Assembly (NCBI GenBank): GCA_945788485.1
Contig: CALZMB010000058.1
Location: 1 to 10,595 of the forward strand
Origin: an uncultured bacterium
GTDB taxonomy: Bacteria; Bacteroidota; Bacteroidia; Bacteroidales; Bacteroidaceae
Direction: 5' to 3'
DNA: 10,595 nt
Shown here: piece after piece, positions 1 to 7,479 of the stretch
Layout of the letters: the number at the start of each line of letters is the position of its first letter
How positions within the stretch are numbered: the stretch's first letter is position 1
Made by a program: the position numbers and the translations under genes
Notes under the pieces: model-generated
The model's input: only the letters and a program-made list of their open reading frames with translations
Databases searched by the model: none
What the model was told of the DNA's origin: nothing

Positions 1-26
1 CCAGGCAGTTGTTTGGCATCGACATC

Positions 27-45
27 CCGAGGACTTCGTCCCCGG
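27..45. other. Small GC-rich hairpin near the left window edge
   Basis: Positions 27-34 (CCGAGGAC) and 38-45 (GTCCCCGG) can pair 7 of 8 around a 3-nt TTC loop. No U-run follows on either strand, so a terminator role for a gene beyond the left edge is only a guess. The core CCGGGGACGAAG, read on the minus strand here, also occurs in the lipoprotein-gene terminator at 7519-7550. Confidence 0.3.
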
Positions 46-54
46 TTACGACCG

Positions 55-187
55 CATTACCTCCCTTCGGTCAGTGGGTCCAAGGACAAATCTCGCTTAG
101 TACAGCCTTCCAGGCTGGTCGTCAACTCGTCAACTTGTCAACAAAAAGAGATTTGTCCTTGGACCCACTGACCAACGGGAGGTAATG
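55..187. repeat. Long imperfect inverted repeat upstream of the C10 protease gene
   Basis: The 40-nt arms lie at 55-94 and 148-187 and match 38 of 40 when one is reverse-complemented; the two mismatches lie close together near the outer end. The 53-nt spacer holds a small CAGCC/GGCTG hairpin (103-107 with 113-117) and the octamer repeats at 121-142. The outer ends are CATTACCTCCC and its complement. No gene is visible inside. In RNA this would form a very stable stem ending about 85 nt before the protease start. It could be a palindromic intergenic repeat, a remnant of a small mobile element, or a structured leader; the sequence alone does not decide. Confidence 0.75.
121..142. repeat. GTCAACTY octamer tandem repeat
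   Basis: Two full units (GTCAACTC at 121-128, GTCAACTT at 129-136) and a partial third (GTCAAC, 137-142) lie in the loop of the inverted repeat. The same 8-bp unit recurs in both orientations at 10424-10528, so it is a dispersed intergenic repeat family rather than a local accident. Confidence 0.65.
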
Positions 188-270
188 GCAGTACCTTGCT
201 TTGAAAGAATATATCTGCTCTGCTTTTGTAAACCACTATCCTTCAGGCTGGTCAACCCTAATAGAACCCC

Positions 271-1521
271 ATGCATCTCATCATCTGCATAGCAATCCTC
301 CTTCTCGCCGTCCCGCAAACGGGACGGGGAGAGGATGATGTCGTCGTGCCGATGCTGAACGTGGAATGGGGACAGTATGCCCCGTACAACACACTGTGCC
401 CCAAGGTGGAGGAGACAAGCACGGCGGCAGGATGTGTCGCACTCGCGGCGGCGCAGATGATGACACGCCACAGAAGTCCCGCGCGCCTCGAAGGAGAGAT
501 ATTCTACACCACGCCGACATACGGAATAAGAATACAGGAAGACCTCGAAGAGAGAACAATCGACTGGACTATGCTCGACGCTGACACACAGAGCGACAGA
601 TACACACAGTGGGCGGCACAGCTGATATACATCACCGGCATCATAGCGCAAACAGACTACTGCCCCGAGACAAGCACGGCGGCGATGGGACAGCTGGCGA
701 CAGGACTGAAAGAGCACTGCGCCTTCGACTCGGACATGACGATACCGAAACGCGAATGTCACACGGCTGAAGAATGGCAGACGATGATATGCGACGAGCT
801 GAGACACGGCAGGCCCGTCGTGATGTCTGCATCAGACCCCGTCTTCGGAGCACACTCGTTCGTCATCGACGGAATGAAACCCGACACAGAGAACGGCAAC
901 GGAATGCTCTTCCACATCAACTGGGGATGGAACGGGAAACACAACGGTTATTATAATCTCACAAGCCTCGCGCCCGGGAACTACAGCTTCACTGAAGAGC
1001 AGCGCATCATAACGCACTGCCAGCCCGACGACGGACGCAAAGACATACCGTGCTGGCTCGAATGCGCCGCCACAATGAGCCGGACAAGCACCGCAGCCGA
1101 CGAGACAGGAGACATAACGCTGCAACTGTCGTTCGACAACCGCAGCTGCATGACATTCGACGGAAGCTTCACCGCCGCGCTCATCGACGAAGACGGGAAG
1201 AAGACCGCCGTCGGGAAAAAGACATACATACGCGACATAACGCCCTTCCACTCCACACGCGCAAACATCACTTTCACGCCGCCCGCAACAGCAGGACGCT
1301 ACACGCTGCGCGTCAGCGTCAGTCCGCTCGGCTCATTCACCGACTATAAAGCATACCTCGCAGGCGACACGACACTCACTGTCACAGCCCCGACACGCAT
1401 CACCACGGCAGACGGAACGGCAAACGCAAAGCCGGACGGCATTTACAACATCAAGGGACAGCCGCTCGCAACACCGCAAAAAGGCATCAATATCATTCGC
1501 GGGAAAAAGGTTATGTATTGA
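271..1521 (+). CDS. Secreted C10 family (streptopain-type) cysteine protease
   Basis: This 416-residue protein resembles the papain-fold C10 peptidases (streptococcal SpeB, Bacteroides Bfp). Residues 1-20 form a signal peptide, so it should leave the cytoplasm. The catalytic domain starts almost at once: WGQYAPYN (33-40), the nucleophile Cys55 in AAGCVALA, the catalytic His195 in GAHSFVIDG, and FHINWGWNG (214-222) with the conserved Trp. Residues from about 260 on look like a beta-sandwich. The end (YNIKGQ...GINIIRGKK) is a tail like that of the pectate lyase at 1903, possibly a secretion or anchoring tail. Family members usually carry an inhibitory propeptide of roughly 100 residues between signal and catalytic domain; here only about 10 residues lie between them. 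The ATG at 271 is chosen because the signal peptide begins there. I see no clear promoter directly upstream. Confidence 0.9.
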   Translation: MHLIICIAILLLAVPQTGRGEDDVVVPMLNVEWGQYAPYNTLCPKVEETSTAAGCVALAAAQMMTRHRSPARLEGEIFYTTPTYGIRIQEDLEERTIDWTMLDADTQSDRYTQWAAQLIYITGIIAQTDYCPETSTAAMGQLATGLKEHCAFDSDMTIPKRECHTAEEWQTMICDELRHGRPVVMSASDPVFGAHSFVIDGMKPDTENGNGMLFHINWGWNGKHNGYYNLTSLAPGNYSFTEEQRIITHCQPDDGRKDIPCWLECAATMSRTSTAADETGDITLQLSFDNRSCMTFDGSFTAALIDEDGKKTAVGKKTYIRDITPFHSTRANITFTPPATAGRYTLRVSVSPLGSFTDYKAYLAGDTTLTVTAPTRITTADGTANAKPDGIYNIKGQPLATPQKGINIIRGKKVMY

Positions 1522-1605
1522 AAATCTGTAGTTTGCGAACAAACGCAAACATTTAAAGATAATTAATTTTTGCAGAGAAAACAATCCGTTTTGATTTTTT
1601 ATACG

Positions 1606-1613
1606 TACCTTTG
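1606..1613 (+). promoter_or_regulatory. Bacteroidota-type -7 box upstream of the pectate lyase gene
   Basis: TACCTTTG matches the TAnnTTTG consensus and continues GCACC, a usual sequence around the start site. No TTG lies at the standard 19-21 bp upstream; a TTTTG at 1589-1593 is too close. If used, the transcript would have a leader of about 285 nt that runs through the foldback element at 1680-1871. Confidence 0.5.
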
Positions 1614-1679
1614 CACCAAATACGGTTTTTTCAGGTTGACATCTATATATAGCCAATTCGACAACCCAGTAAATCTATA

Positions 1680-1871
1680 GGTGGGTTCTATAAATGCGCT
1701 TTGTCAGATTTTGAGATTGTTTTTGAGGACAAATTGAAAGTTGGAGAGGGAGCGTAGCGGGCTACGTGACCGATACGACTTGCAATTTGACCCAAAAAGA
1801 ATCCAAAAGATGGCAAAACGTTAACCCTTAAATATTCATAAATTTGACGGTGGGCATTTATAGAACCCACC
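1680..1871. mobile_element. MITE-like 192-bp foldback element
   Basis: The ends are perfect 18-bp inverted repeats (GGTGGGTTCTATAAATGC at 1680-1697 and its complement at 1854-1871), with partial pairing continuing inwards (GTCAGATTT against GTCAAATTT). TA lies directly outside both ends (1678-1679 and 1872-1873), as expected for a TA target duplication of the IS630/mariner type. The interior also folds back: a TTTTG-rich stem, then a CAAATTG stem, then CGTAG/CTACG (1753-1757 with 1762-1766) around a CGGG loop. The right half has about 30 extra bases. No transposase is encoded, so movement would need an enzyme acting in trans. The parent insertion sequence is not identifiable from this window. 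Confidence 0.75.
1839..1846 (+). promoter_or_regulatory. Possible -7 box inside the foldback element
   Basis: TAAATTTG fits TAnnTTTG and would start transcription about 50 nt before the pectate lyase ATG. No -33 TTG is found at the right distance and the region is AT-rich, so this may be chance. If real, the inserted element supplies the nearest promoter for the lyase gene. Confidence 0.3.
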
Positions 1872-1902
1872 TAAATTAACTAACTAAAATCACTTACATT
1901 TC

Positions 1903-4900
1903 ATGAAACAATTTCTACGCAATGCGTTTGCCATGACGGCAATGCTGCTGATGTTTTTCTCAGCAAAGGCGGCAATCACTGAAGCAGGCGGCTGGTTCGA
2001 GGCCGTTTACGCCCAGTGGGAGCCTGTGTCCGGCGCAAAGGACTATCATGTCTATGTACGCCCCGCAGGCGGGACATACACTAAGCTCGACAGGGAACTC
2101 GTACGCAAATATCCAAGCTACTACCGCGCCGACGCCGTAGGCCTGAAGGCCGGCCAGTATAAGCTGAAGATTGTCCCTGTTGACGGCTCTGGCAACGAGC
2201 TTGGCTCTCAGGAGATGGTCACAGCAGCGCTCACCGCCACCGCACACGACCGCAACGGCTTCGCCCACGACGGATGGGCTGACGGCATCGGAGCATACAA
2301 GAACGACGGCACGCTGAAAGACGGAGCACGCGTCATCTATGTCACGGCAAACACTGCGAAGACAGTGAAATGCTTTGTCATGGGAGACAATGACGTGGAA
2401 TATACCGGCCTGCAGGCAATACTCGCCGCTTTCGAGAAAGGCAAGGAGAAACGTCCGCTCGCGGTACGTATCGTAGGTACGGTGAAGAAAGCGGACCTCG
2501 ACGCCATCGGCTCGTCGGCAGAAGGACTGCAAGTGAAAGGCAAGAACGGCACCATACCGATGAATATCACCATCGAGGGCATCGGCAACGATGCCACGGT
2601 GCATGGCTTCGGCTTCCTCGTGCGCAACGCCTGCTCGGTTGAGATGCGCAACTTCGCAAGCATGATATGTATGGACGACTGCATCTCGCTCGACACTGAG
2701 AACCACCACTGCTGGATTCACAACATGGACTTCTTCTACGGCGGCACCGGAAGCGACTCTGACCAGGCGAAAGGCGACGGCACGGTAGATATCAAAGGCA
2801 AGTCAAGCCACATCACCGTTTCATACAACCACTTCTTCGACTCAGGCAAATGCTCGCTCGGAGGCATGAAGAGCGAGACGACAGACTGCTGGATGACATA
2901 CCACCACAACTGGTTCGACCACTCTGATTCTCGTCACCCGCGCATCCGCACAGCGTTCTATCACTGCTACAACAACTACTACGACGGCATCTCTAAGTAC
3001 GGCGTGGGCTGCACATCGGGCGGCTCCGCGTTCGTGGAGAGCAACTATTTCCGCAACACGAAATACCCGGTGCTCATCTCGAAGCAGGGCACTGACGCTG
3101 AAGGCGACGGCACTTTCTCCGGCGAAGTAGGCGGCGTGATAAAGATATTCAACAACAAGTTCATCAATCCGAAGAAGGTTCAGCTCTGGAGCACAGAGAA
3201 TGAGGCAGAGGGACTTTGGGACGCTGTGCAGACTGCATCGCGCGACGGAGAGGTGACGGCAAAGGCCTACACCGGCGGCACATCCTACAATGCCGCTGCC
3301 GACGCTGCCGCACGCGCTGCCGTGCCGGAGTCTGCGATAGACCCAGTGGAGAATGTGGCGCTCATCTGCCGCGGAGAAATGACAGGCCGTGAAGGCCTCG
3401 GCGCAGGACGCATGAACGGCGGTGACTTCAAGTGGGAGTTCTACTATCCGACCCAGGACGCCAACTATGATGTCATCACCGACCTGAAAGCCGCTCTCAT
3501 CAACTACAAGTCAACACTCGAGGGCTTCTCCGACGGCGAGCCAATCAGCAACGGCGGAGCGACTGAGACTGTCAGCGGAGGCGACGGAAAAGGCAAGGAG
3601 CAGAAGATTGGCGAAGACACCAACGAGCCCACATGGGGCGGCGGGGATGTCGTTGACACCGACCAGACACCTTATATTATAGGCGCTGACGGCGACTTCT
3701 ACTGGTTCAACGCCGACAACGACGCACAGACAAAGAAATATAACGCTGACGGCATCATCACCTGGGACGACGCTTCAAGCTACGGAACAGACAAGCACGC
3801 CACATCATCAAGCGACGCCTCGTTCTCCGACCCGTACACCGGAGCCATCGCTCTGAGGGCAACAGGCTACGCGACATTCTACTGCGCCGACCTCATCTCT
3901 GCCATAAGCCTGCGCTTCACGCGCTCTGGCTCGGCAAGCGGAAAGGTTCTCACATCTGACGACGGCGTGAACTTCAGCGAGGTGAACTCTTACAAATACT
4001 CTAAGAGTGGCACATACACCGCATCGTTCGCATTCGGCGACGCCGCGAAGTATGTCCGCGTGACCAACACATCAACCGGTACGCTCTACATACACGGACT
4101 GAAAGCCTACACTCCTGGCGAGGGAGAGGAGGACCTGCGCGCTGCAAGCGACCTCACAGCTGTCACGACAAGCAAGTCTCTCAGCATCGGCGAGACCTTC
4201 GTCATCACCAAAGGCACTGACTACATCACATCGTCTGACGCTGCTGTCACATTCACTTCGAGCAACAGCAATGTGGCTTCAGTGGCTGCAGACGGCACAG
4301 TGACAGCCAAGGCAGAAGGCACTGCCTCCATCACCATCTCACAGGCAGGCACCGAGACCGTCAAGGCAGGACGCGCCGTGCTCTCAGTGACAGTCTCCGA
4401 CCCTCGCGCCGCCTCATCGTTCGCGCTGACCTCAGAGGCTAATGTCACGACAAAGGAGGGCGAGACCTCACAGATCACCACCACGGGAGCTGCCGGAGCA
4501 GTGACCTACGCAACAAGCAACGCAAGCGTGGCGACAGTCAACGAGACGGGCCTCATCACCGCTGTGGGTGCCGGCTCTGCCACAATCACCGTCACTGACG
4601 CAGGCACTGACGCAGTCAAAGGCGCGACACTGACCGTCAAGGTGACTGTGACGAAGGAGATGTCAGGCACGGAGATATGCTCGTTCGACGCATCAGCAAA
4701 GCAGCCTTCTATGTCAAACGTTGTCGTCACAGGCAACTACTCAAAAAAAGGCCCTGTCACATACAACGGCACGACCTACACTGACTGCGTGAAGATAGAA
4801 AGCTCAACAATCATCACCATCACTCCGGTGGCAGACTGCAAGGTGACGCTCATCTTCGATAAAGCAAGCACGGGCTTCAAGCTCGACAACGAAACGCTTA

Positions 4901-5139
4901 CAACTGATGCCAACGCGCAGTATTCGTTCAACGGCACAGCCGGCAAGACCTACACGCTGACTAAGAAAGACAGCATGAACCTCTTCCTCATTGTCTTTGA
5001 GAAGGTAGGCACCGGCATCTCATCTGTCGAGACAGAGACAACAGGCGACACACGCCGCTACAACGCCGCAGGCCAGCGCATCGCTGCTCCACGCAACGGA
5101 CAGGTGTATATCCAGAACGGAAAGAAATATGTGAAATAA
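1903..5139 (+). CDS. Secreted multidomain pectate lyase (PL1 family)
   Basis: This 1078-residue enzyme should cleave polygalacturonate by beta-elimination outside the cytoplasm. Signal peptide 1-23; FN3-like module about 29-112; PL1 beta-helix about 125-545. Helix motifs are CWIHNMDFF (270-278), DGTVDIKG (292-299), ITVSYNHF (304-311), YHHNWF (333-338), RHPRIR (344-349) and YNNYYDG (356-362). K316, R344 and R349 have the spacing (28 and 5) that I recall for K190, R218 and R223 of Erwinia PelC, and D292/D296 would be calcium ligands. A possible carbohydrate-binding or discoidin-like region spans about 590-735, two Big2-type Ig-like repeats about 748-832 and 836-917, then a beta-rich module about 921-1034. 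The tail (RRYNAAGQR...YIQNGKKYVK) matches the C10 protease tail and may direct export or surface anchoring. The ATG at 1903 is supported by the signal peptide; no strong ribosome site is visible. Confidence 0.92.
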   Translation: MKQFLRNAFAMTAMLLMFFSAKAAITEAGGWFEAVYAQWEPVSGAKDYHVYVRPAGGTYTKLDRELVRKYPSYYRADAVGLKAGQYKLKIVPVDGSGNELGSQEMVTAALTATAHDRNGFAHDGWADGIGAYKNDGTLKDGARVIYVTANTAKTVKCFVMGDNDVEYTGLQAILAAFEKGKEKRPLAVRIVGTVKKADLDAIGSSAEGLQVKGKNGTIPMNITIEGIGNDATVHGFGFLVRNACSVEMRNFASMICMDDCISLDTENHHCWIHNMDFFYGGTGSDSDQAKGDGTVDIKGKSSHITVSYNHFFDSGKCSLGGMKSETTDCWMTYHHNWFDHSDSRHPRIRTAFYHCYNNYYDGISKYGVGCTSGGSAFVESNYFRNTKYPVLISKQGTDAEGDGTFSGEVGGVIKIFNNKFINPKKVQLWSTENEAEGLWDAVQTASRDGEVTAKAYTGGTSYNAAADAAARAAVPESAIDPVENVALICRGEMTGREGLGAGRMNGGDFKWEFYYPTQDANYDVITDLKAALINYKSTLEGFSDGEPISNGGATETVSGGDGKGKEQKIGEDTNEPTWGGGDVVDTDQTPYIIGADGDFYWFNADNDAQTKKYNADGIITWDDASSYGTDKHATSSSDASFSDPYTGAIALRATGYATFYCADLISAISLRFTRSGSASGKVLTSDDGVNFSEVNSYKYSKSGTYTASFAFGDAAKYVRVTNTSTGTLYIHGLKAYTPGEGEEDLRAASDLTAVTTSKSLSIGETFVITKGTDYITSSDAAVTFTSSNSNVASVAADGTVTAKAEGTASITISQAGTETVKAGRAVLSVTVSDPRAASSFALTSEANVTTKEGETSQITTTGAAGAVTYATSNASVATVNETGLITAVGAGSATITVTDAGTDAVKGATLTVKVTVTKEMSGTEICSFDASAKQPSMSNVVVTGNYSKKGPVTYNGTTYTDCVKIESSTIITITPVADCKVTLIFDKASTGFKLDNETLTTDANAQYSFNGTAGKTYTLTKKDSMNLFLIVFEKVGTGISSVETETTGDTRRYNAAGQRIAAPRNGQVYIQNGKKYVK

Positions 5140-5167
5140 GGTGACGGCGGTTCATCCGCCTCACCTT
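5138..5167 (+). terminator. Hairpin overlapping the pectate lyase stop codon
   Basis: AAGGTGA (5138-5144) pairs with TCACCTT (5161-5167), and GGCGG (5146-5150) with CCGCC (5156-5160), with one bulged C. The following bases are CCCCCTT, not a U-run, so this is a weak terminator or an RNA-end protecting stem that works together with the next hairpin. Confidence 0.45.
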
Positions 5168-5222
5168 CCCCCTTGCCGCCGCTGACAAGCAAACAACAGA
5201 CAGCTGACAAGCAGGCAAAATG

Positions 5223-5275
5223 AAGCCGGGCAGAAGGCAGACGCCATAAATTGACGTCTGTCTCCTGCCCGGCTT
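5223..5275. terminator. Strong hairpin between convergent transcripts
   Basis: Arms 5223-5243 and 5255-5275 pair at 19 of 21 positions around an 11-nt AT-rich loop. The hairpin lies between the plus-strand pectate lyase gene and the minus-strand units to its right, so it could end transcription from either side. T-rich sequence is modest on both sides (TGTATT on the right). Confidence 0.6.
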
Positions 5276-5406
5276 GTATTCCGAGGGATTGTAATGATAC
5301 GCACAGAATACAGGATTTCGGATGATTCAAGACCTGCACTTCCACAGCGGTCATACTTGGCTGTGATGATTTTCCTCTCTCCGCCTGCCGTGTGTCATAA
5401 TCGAAC

Positions 5407-5438
5407 GAGCGGGCCGGGGACGAAGCCCTGACCCGCTC
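5407..5438 (-). terminator. Duplicated terminator, now downstream of the abiE operon
   Basis: This is the left copy of the hairpin at 7519-7550: 13-bp arms with one wobble pair and one mismatch, and a 6-nt loop. Because abiEii is read leftwards and ends at 5642, this copied hairpin is the first good terminator its transcript meets. Confidence 0.55.
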
Positions 5439-5472
5439 TCTGCATGGGATGTAAAATATGTTTCGCGTTGCG

Positions 5473-5585
5473 TCATTTGTCTTCCGGCGCCTTGTCGATG
5501 AGGTCCATGAACTGGTCGAGCTTCGGCGTGATGATGATTTGCGTGCGTCGGTTGCGCTGCTTGCCCACTTCGCTGTCGTTGCCTG
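5473..5585 (-). pseudogene. 3' fragment of the OmpA-domain lipoprotein gene
   Basis: It encodes the last 36 residues of the lipoprotein (residues 243-278, including NRRTQIIITPK and the end DKAPEDK) plus the TGA stop, all identical to the intact gene at 7585-8421. The match breaks off at 5585. Reading on upstream in the same frame gives unrelated residues (..SLWCS before the match) and no ATG before the end of abiEii. The fragment lacks the signal peptide, the coiled coil and most of the OmpA domain, so it cannot function as the lipoprotein. It is a by-product of the duplication that surrounds the toxin-antitoxin genes. Confidence 0.9.
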
Positions 5586-5641
5586 AGCACCAGAGGGACG
5601 CAATTTCTATAACCCAACTGCATTGTTCTGTCAAGAGCCTG

Positions 5642-6445
5642 TCAGTCTCTACGTCCCGGCATTAGGGATATCAACTTATCGGCAACCAACTGATAGGCTA
5701 TCCCAGAATTGAATTCTATTCCGCTTCTTAATAACGGTAAAACATCGGTCAGGAATTCTTCATCCTGCATTTTCTCCTCCATGTTCTTAACATATTCCTT
5801 ATATGATGGAGCATGTTCAGCACTGAACTCGATATATTTTCGATAACATTCAAAGAGTATTTTCTCGTCACAATTTCTATTTGTTAGGCCATAATATATG
5901 TCAAAGAGGTCGCGACCTTTCTTGCGCTGATAGAGTGCCCGCAGTTTCGTTCCCATAAGTTCCTCAAAATGATAGGTTGTGAGTTGTGCTTCACCGGAAA
6001 ACCAACTATTTTCCATTTTGAAATGCTCTTTTGTGAGACCCATCACATTGAAATGTTCAGTGCAGTTGATTTCTATCTTCAAACGAATCTGCTCCACAGG
6101 AGGGACCTCTGATTCAAATCGGAAATACATCTTATTGCTATGCTTCTTCTGAGCTGTCGTTCTATTTGGCAACCATTCCAGCACCTCACCCAAGCGGTAC
6201 ATGATAGGCTTTATCGGTCCAGGCGTAATCTGCACAAGGTCTATGTCCTCGCTATAGCGTGGCTGTGGATGAAGATACAACTTATGCAGGGCTGTTCCGC
6301 CACGGAATGCCAGTTGCGATGCAAGGAACTCGTCACTGAAAATGCTTATCAACGCACGGCATATAATCAAGTCTTGCTCAACCATGGCATCTGAATTCCA
6401 TGGAGATTGCTCACGCCATTCCTGTATAAAATATTGAGGTATCAT
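5642..6445 (-). CDS. abiEii: AbiEii-type nucleotidyltransferase toxin
   Basis: This 267-residue cytoplasmic protein belongs to the AbiEii/AbiGii nucleotidyltransferase toxins of type IV toxin-antitoxin systems, some of which block growth and abort phage infection; related MenT toxins modify tRNA. Motifs are in the expected order: FRGGTALHKLY (48-58), RYSEDIDLV (63-71) with the acidic pair D67/D69, a beta-strand KIEIN (123-127), then ELMGTKLRALYQR (162-174) with K167 and R174, and GRDLFDIYY (177-185) with R178, D179 and D182. No motif is broken, so the toxin is probably active. Its ATG overlaps the stop of the antitoxin gene by 4 bases (ATGA), so the two are translationally coupled. The target, nucleotide and phage range cannot be read from the sequence. 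Confidence 0.93.
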   Translation of the reverse strand: MIPQYFIQEWREQSPWNSDAMVEQDLIICRALISIFSDEFLASQLAFRGGTALHKLYLHPQPRYSEDIDLVQITPGPIKPIMYRLGEVLEWLPNRTTAQKKHSNKMYFRFESEVPPVEQIRLKIEINCTEHFNVMGLTKEHFKMENSWFSGEAQLTTYHFEELMGTKLRALYQRKKGRDLFDIYYGLTNRNCDEKILFECYRKYIEFSAEHAPSYKEYVKNMEEKMQDEEFLTDVLPLLRSGIEFNSGIAYQLVADKLISLMPGRRD

Positions 6446-7257
6446 ATCTCGTCAATTTCTATTTTATAATTATTTATTATCTTCCATCGATTATCAGTAT
6501 TCATATCATCTGCAATACAAGCAGATTGTTTAATAGGTATCTTCCGCATTACCTTTCCTGTTGCCTTAACCAGAGAATAAAGAGCATCCGCTTTTTCTTT
6601 CTCTTCGACATAATCAAGAAGAAATCCCAATCGCTGTATAGCAGGAGCACTGAAGAAGTCGAGAAGCGAGGTGTGATTGGCATTCCACCGAGTCTGTGGT
6701 GCTAACTCAGATATTATTTCTGCCGCACGACTTATACCTCCTATTTTTTTCTCTTCTGCCACAACATCAAGTGCTGTAAGTTCCGGTCCGGAAACATTCA
6801 TGTAGCCTGTCTGGGTCTTTATTTGCGTTATGAATTTGAATGGAATGTTTTGACGTTGTGTAAACACCAAATGTGTACCATTCTTGACACCAGAACGTAA
6901 TGGTTTCCCATTTACTGTAACCTGAAATACCTGTGCTCTCTGATGAGCGGCGCCATTAAGACTGGCAGCAGACAAAAGAGAAACATAATAATCACGCCTA
7001 AGGAACTTCATCAGGTGGTCGATATAAAAACTGGGAGGCACGATGCCGCGTAGTTTGTATTCTGTAGGAATGATAACATAAAAGTTCTGCCATGGCGACA
7101 TAATAAGACCACGCTCCGTCAGTCGGAACAAACTATTTTGCAACGCTTGGCCACTGGCAGTCAAATCAGCTGCAAGCAAATCGGCTTTTGTAAACATATA
7201 GCGACCACGCAGCGTCTGCTGAGTTATCCAATCGCTTAACTCTATCTTTTTCCGCAT
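6442..7257 (-). CDS. abiEi: AbiEi-type antitoxin and probable autorepressor
   Basis: This 271-residue protein sits directly upstream of the toxin gene, as in characterised abiE operons. The N-terminal part (about 5-65) reads as a winged helix: FTKADLLAADL, then QNSLFRLTERGLI and a short wing with YVIIP. Residues about 75-190 (PPSFYIDHLMKFL, YYVSLLSAASLNGAAHQ, VFQVTVNG) resemble the AbiEi C-terminal domain, including the A-H-Q segment. In the family the C-terminal domain neutralises the toxin without stable binding and the winged helix represses the operon. The region in front has a promoter and two copies of a 9-bp word that could be its binding sites. The ATG at 7255-7257 has no clear ribosome site, which is common in this phylum. 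The gene is AT-rich compared with its flanks, consistent with transfer. Confidence 0.88.
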   Translation of the reverse strand: MRKKIELSDWITQQTLRGRYMFTKADLLAADLTASGQALQNSLFRLTERGLIMSPWQNFYVIIPTEYKLRGIVPPSFYIDHLMKFLRRDYYVSLLSAASLNGAAHQRAQVFQVTVNGKPLRSGVKNGTHLVFTQRQNIPFKFITQIKTQTGYMNVSGPELTALDVVAEEKKIGGISRAAEIISELAPQTRWNANHTSLLDFFSAPAIQRLGFLLDYVEEKEKADALYSLVKATGKVMRKIPIKQSACIADDMNTDNRWKIINNYKIEIDEI

Positions 7258-7317
7258 ATATTATTCTGCAATAAGCTTGCTAATATAATCAACTATCGAT
7301 TATTTACGCTTATACAT

Positions 7318-7368
7318 TGCAAATGTACATCTTTTTTTTCAAACGTGCAATTATTTTGATGCAAATGT
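7318..7368 (-). promoter_or_regulatory. Candidate AbiEi operator: paired TGCAAATGT sites
   Basis: The 9-mer TGCAAATGT occurs at 7318-7326 and again at 7360-7368, 42 bp apart (about four helical turns), on either side of the -33 region. The first copy overlaps the -7 box and is part of a small palindrome, ACATT-GCA-AATGT (7314-7326). AbiEi proteins are known to repress their own promoter by binding repeats; assigning these sites is inference. Confidence 0.4.
7320..7350 (-). promoter_or_regulatory. abiE operon promoter
   Basis: Reading on the minus strand, TTG (7350-7348) is followed after 20 bp by TACATTTG (7327-7320), a match to the Bacteroidota TTG-N19/20-TAnnTTTG promoter. Transcription would start near 7313, leaving a leader of about 55 nt before abiEi. 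Confidence 0.6.
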
Positions 7369-7479
7369 CACATTTAATGATACAGGTGTGCATAAATTCA
7401 CATAATCCTCATACGACCCGCTTATCACGGTTAACAAAGAATATTGCTGCTTTTCGACATCCGGCACCACATATCTTAA

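Larger units (their letters stand above)
5368..5585. repeat. 218-bp direct repeat, left copy
   Basis: This stretch is identical, base for base as far as I can align it, to 7480-7697 and in the same orientation. It carries the last 113 bases of the OmpA-domain lipoprotein gene (minus strand), the downstream spacer and the terminator hairpin. Identity stops sharply on both sides: ...CTGTGAT before and AGCACC after, against ...CTTAA and TGACGG at the other copy. The two copies are 2112 bp apart and bracket the abiE operon. Confidence 0.95.

Noticed and set aside
130..807. Long minus-strand open frame overlapping the C10 protease gene
   Set aside because: It is antisense to a gene with clear catalytic motifs, has an unnatural Cys/Arg/Val-rich composition and begins in the hairpin region; it is a shadow frame.
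5368..5585. Site-specific att duplication (integrase product)
   Set aside because: 218 bp is much longer than usual att cores, no integrase lies between the copies and no tRNA gene is involved; homologous events fit better, though an integrase supplied in trans cannot be excluded.
5473..5641. The duplicated lipoprotein 3' end as a small functional gene
   Set aside because: No ATG in the matching frame before the abiEii end, and it lacks the lipobox and most of the OmpA domain; treated as a remnant.
7370..7479. Small gene or RNA between the abiE promoter and the right repeat
   Set aside because: AT-rich sequence without a convincing open frame, stem structure or terminator of its own; most likely part of the imported upstream DNA.
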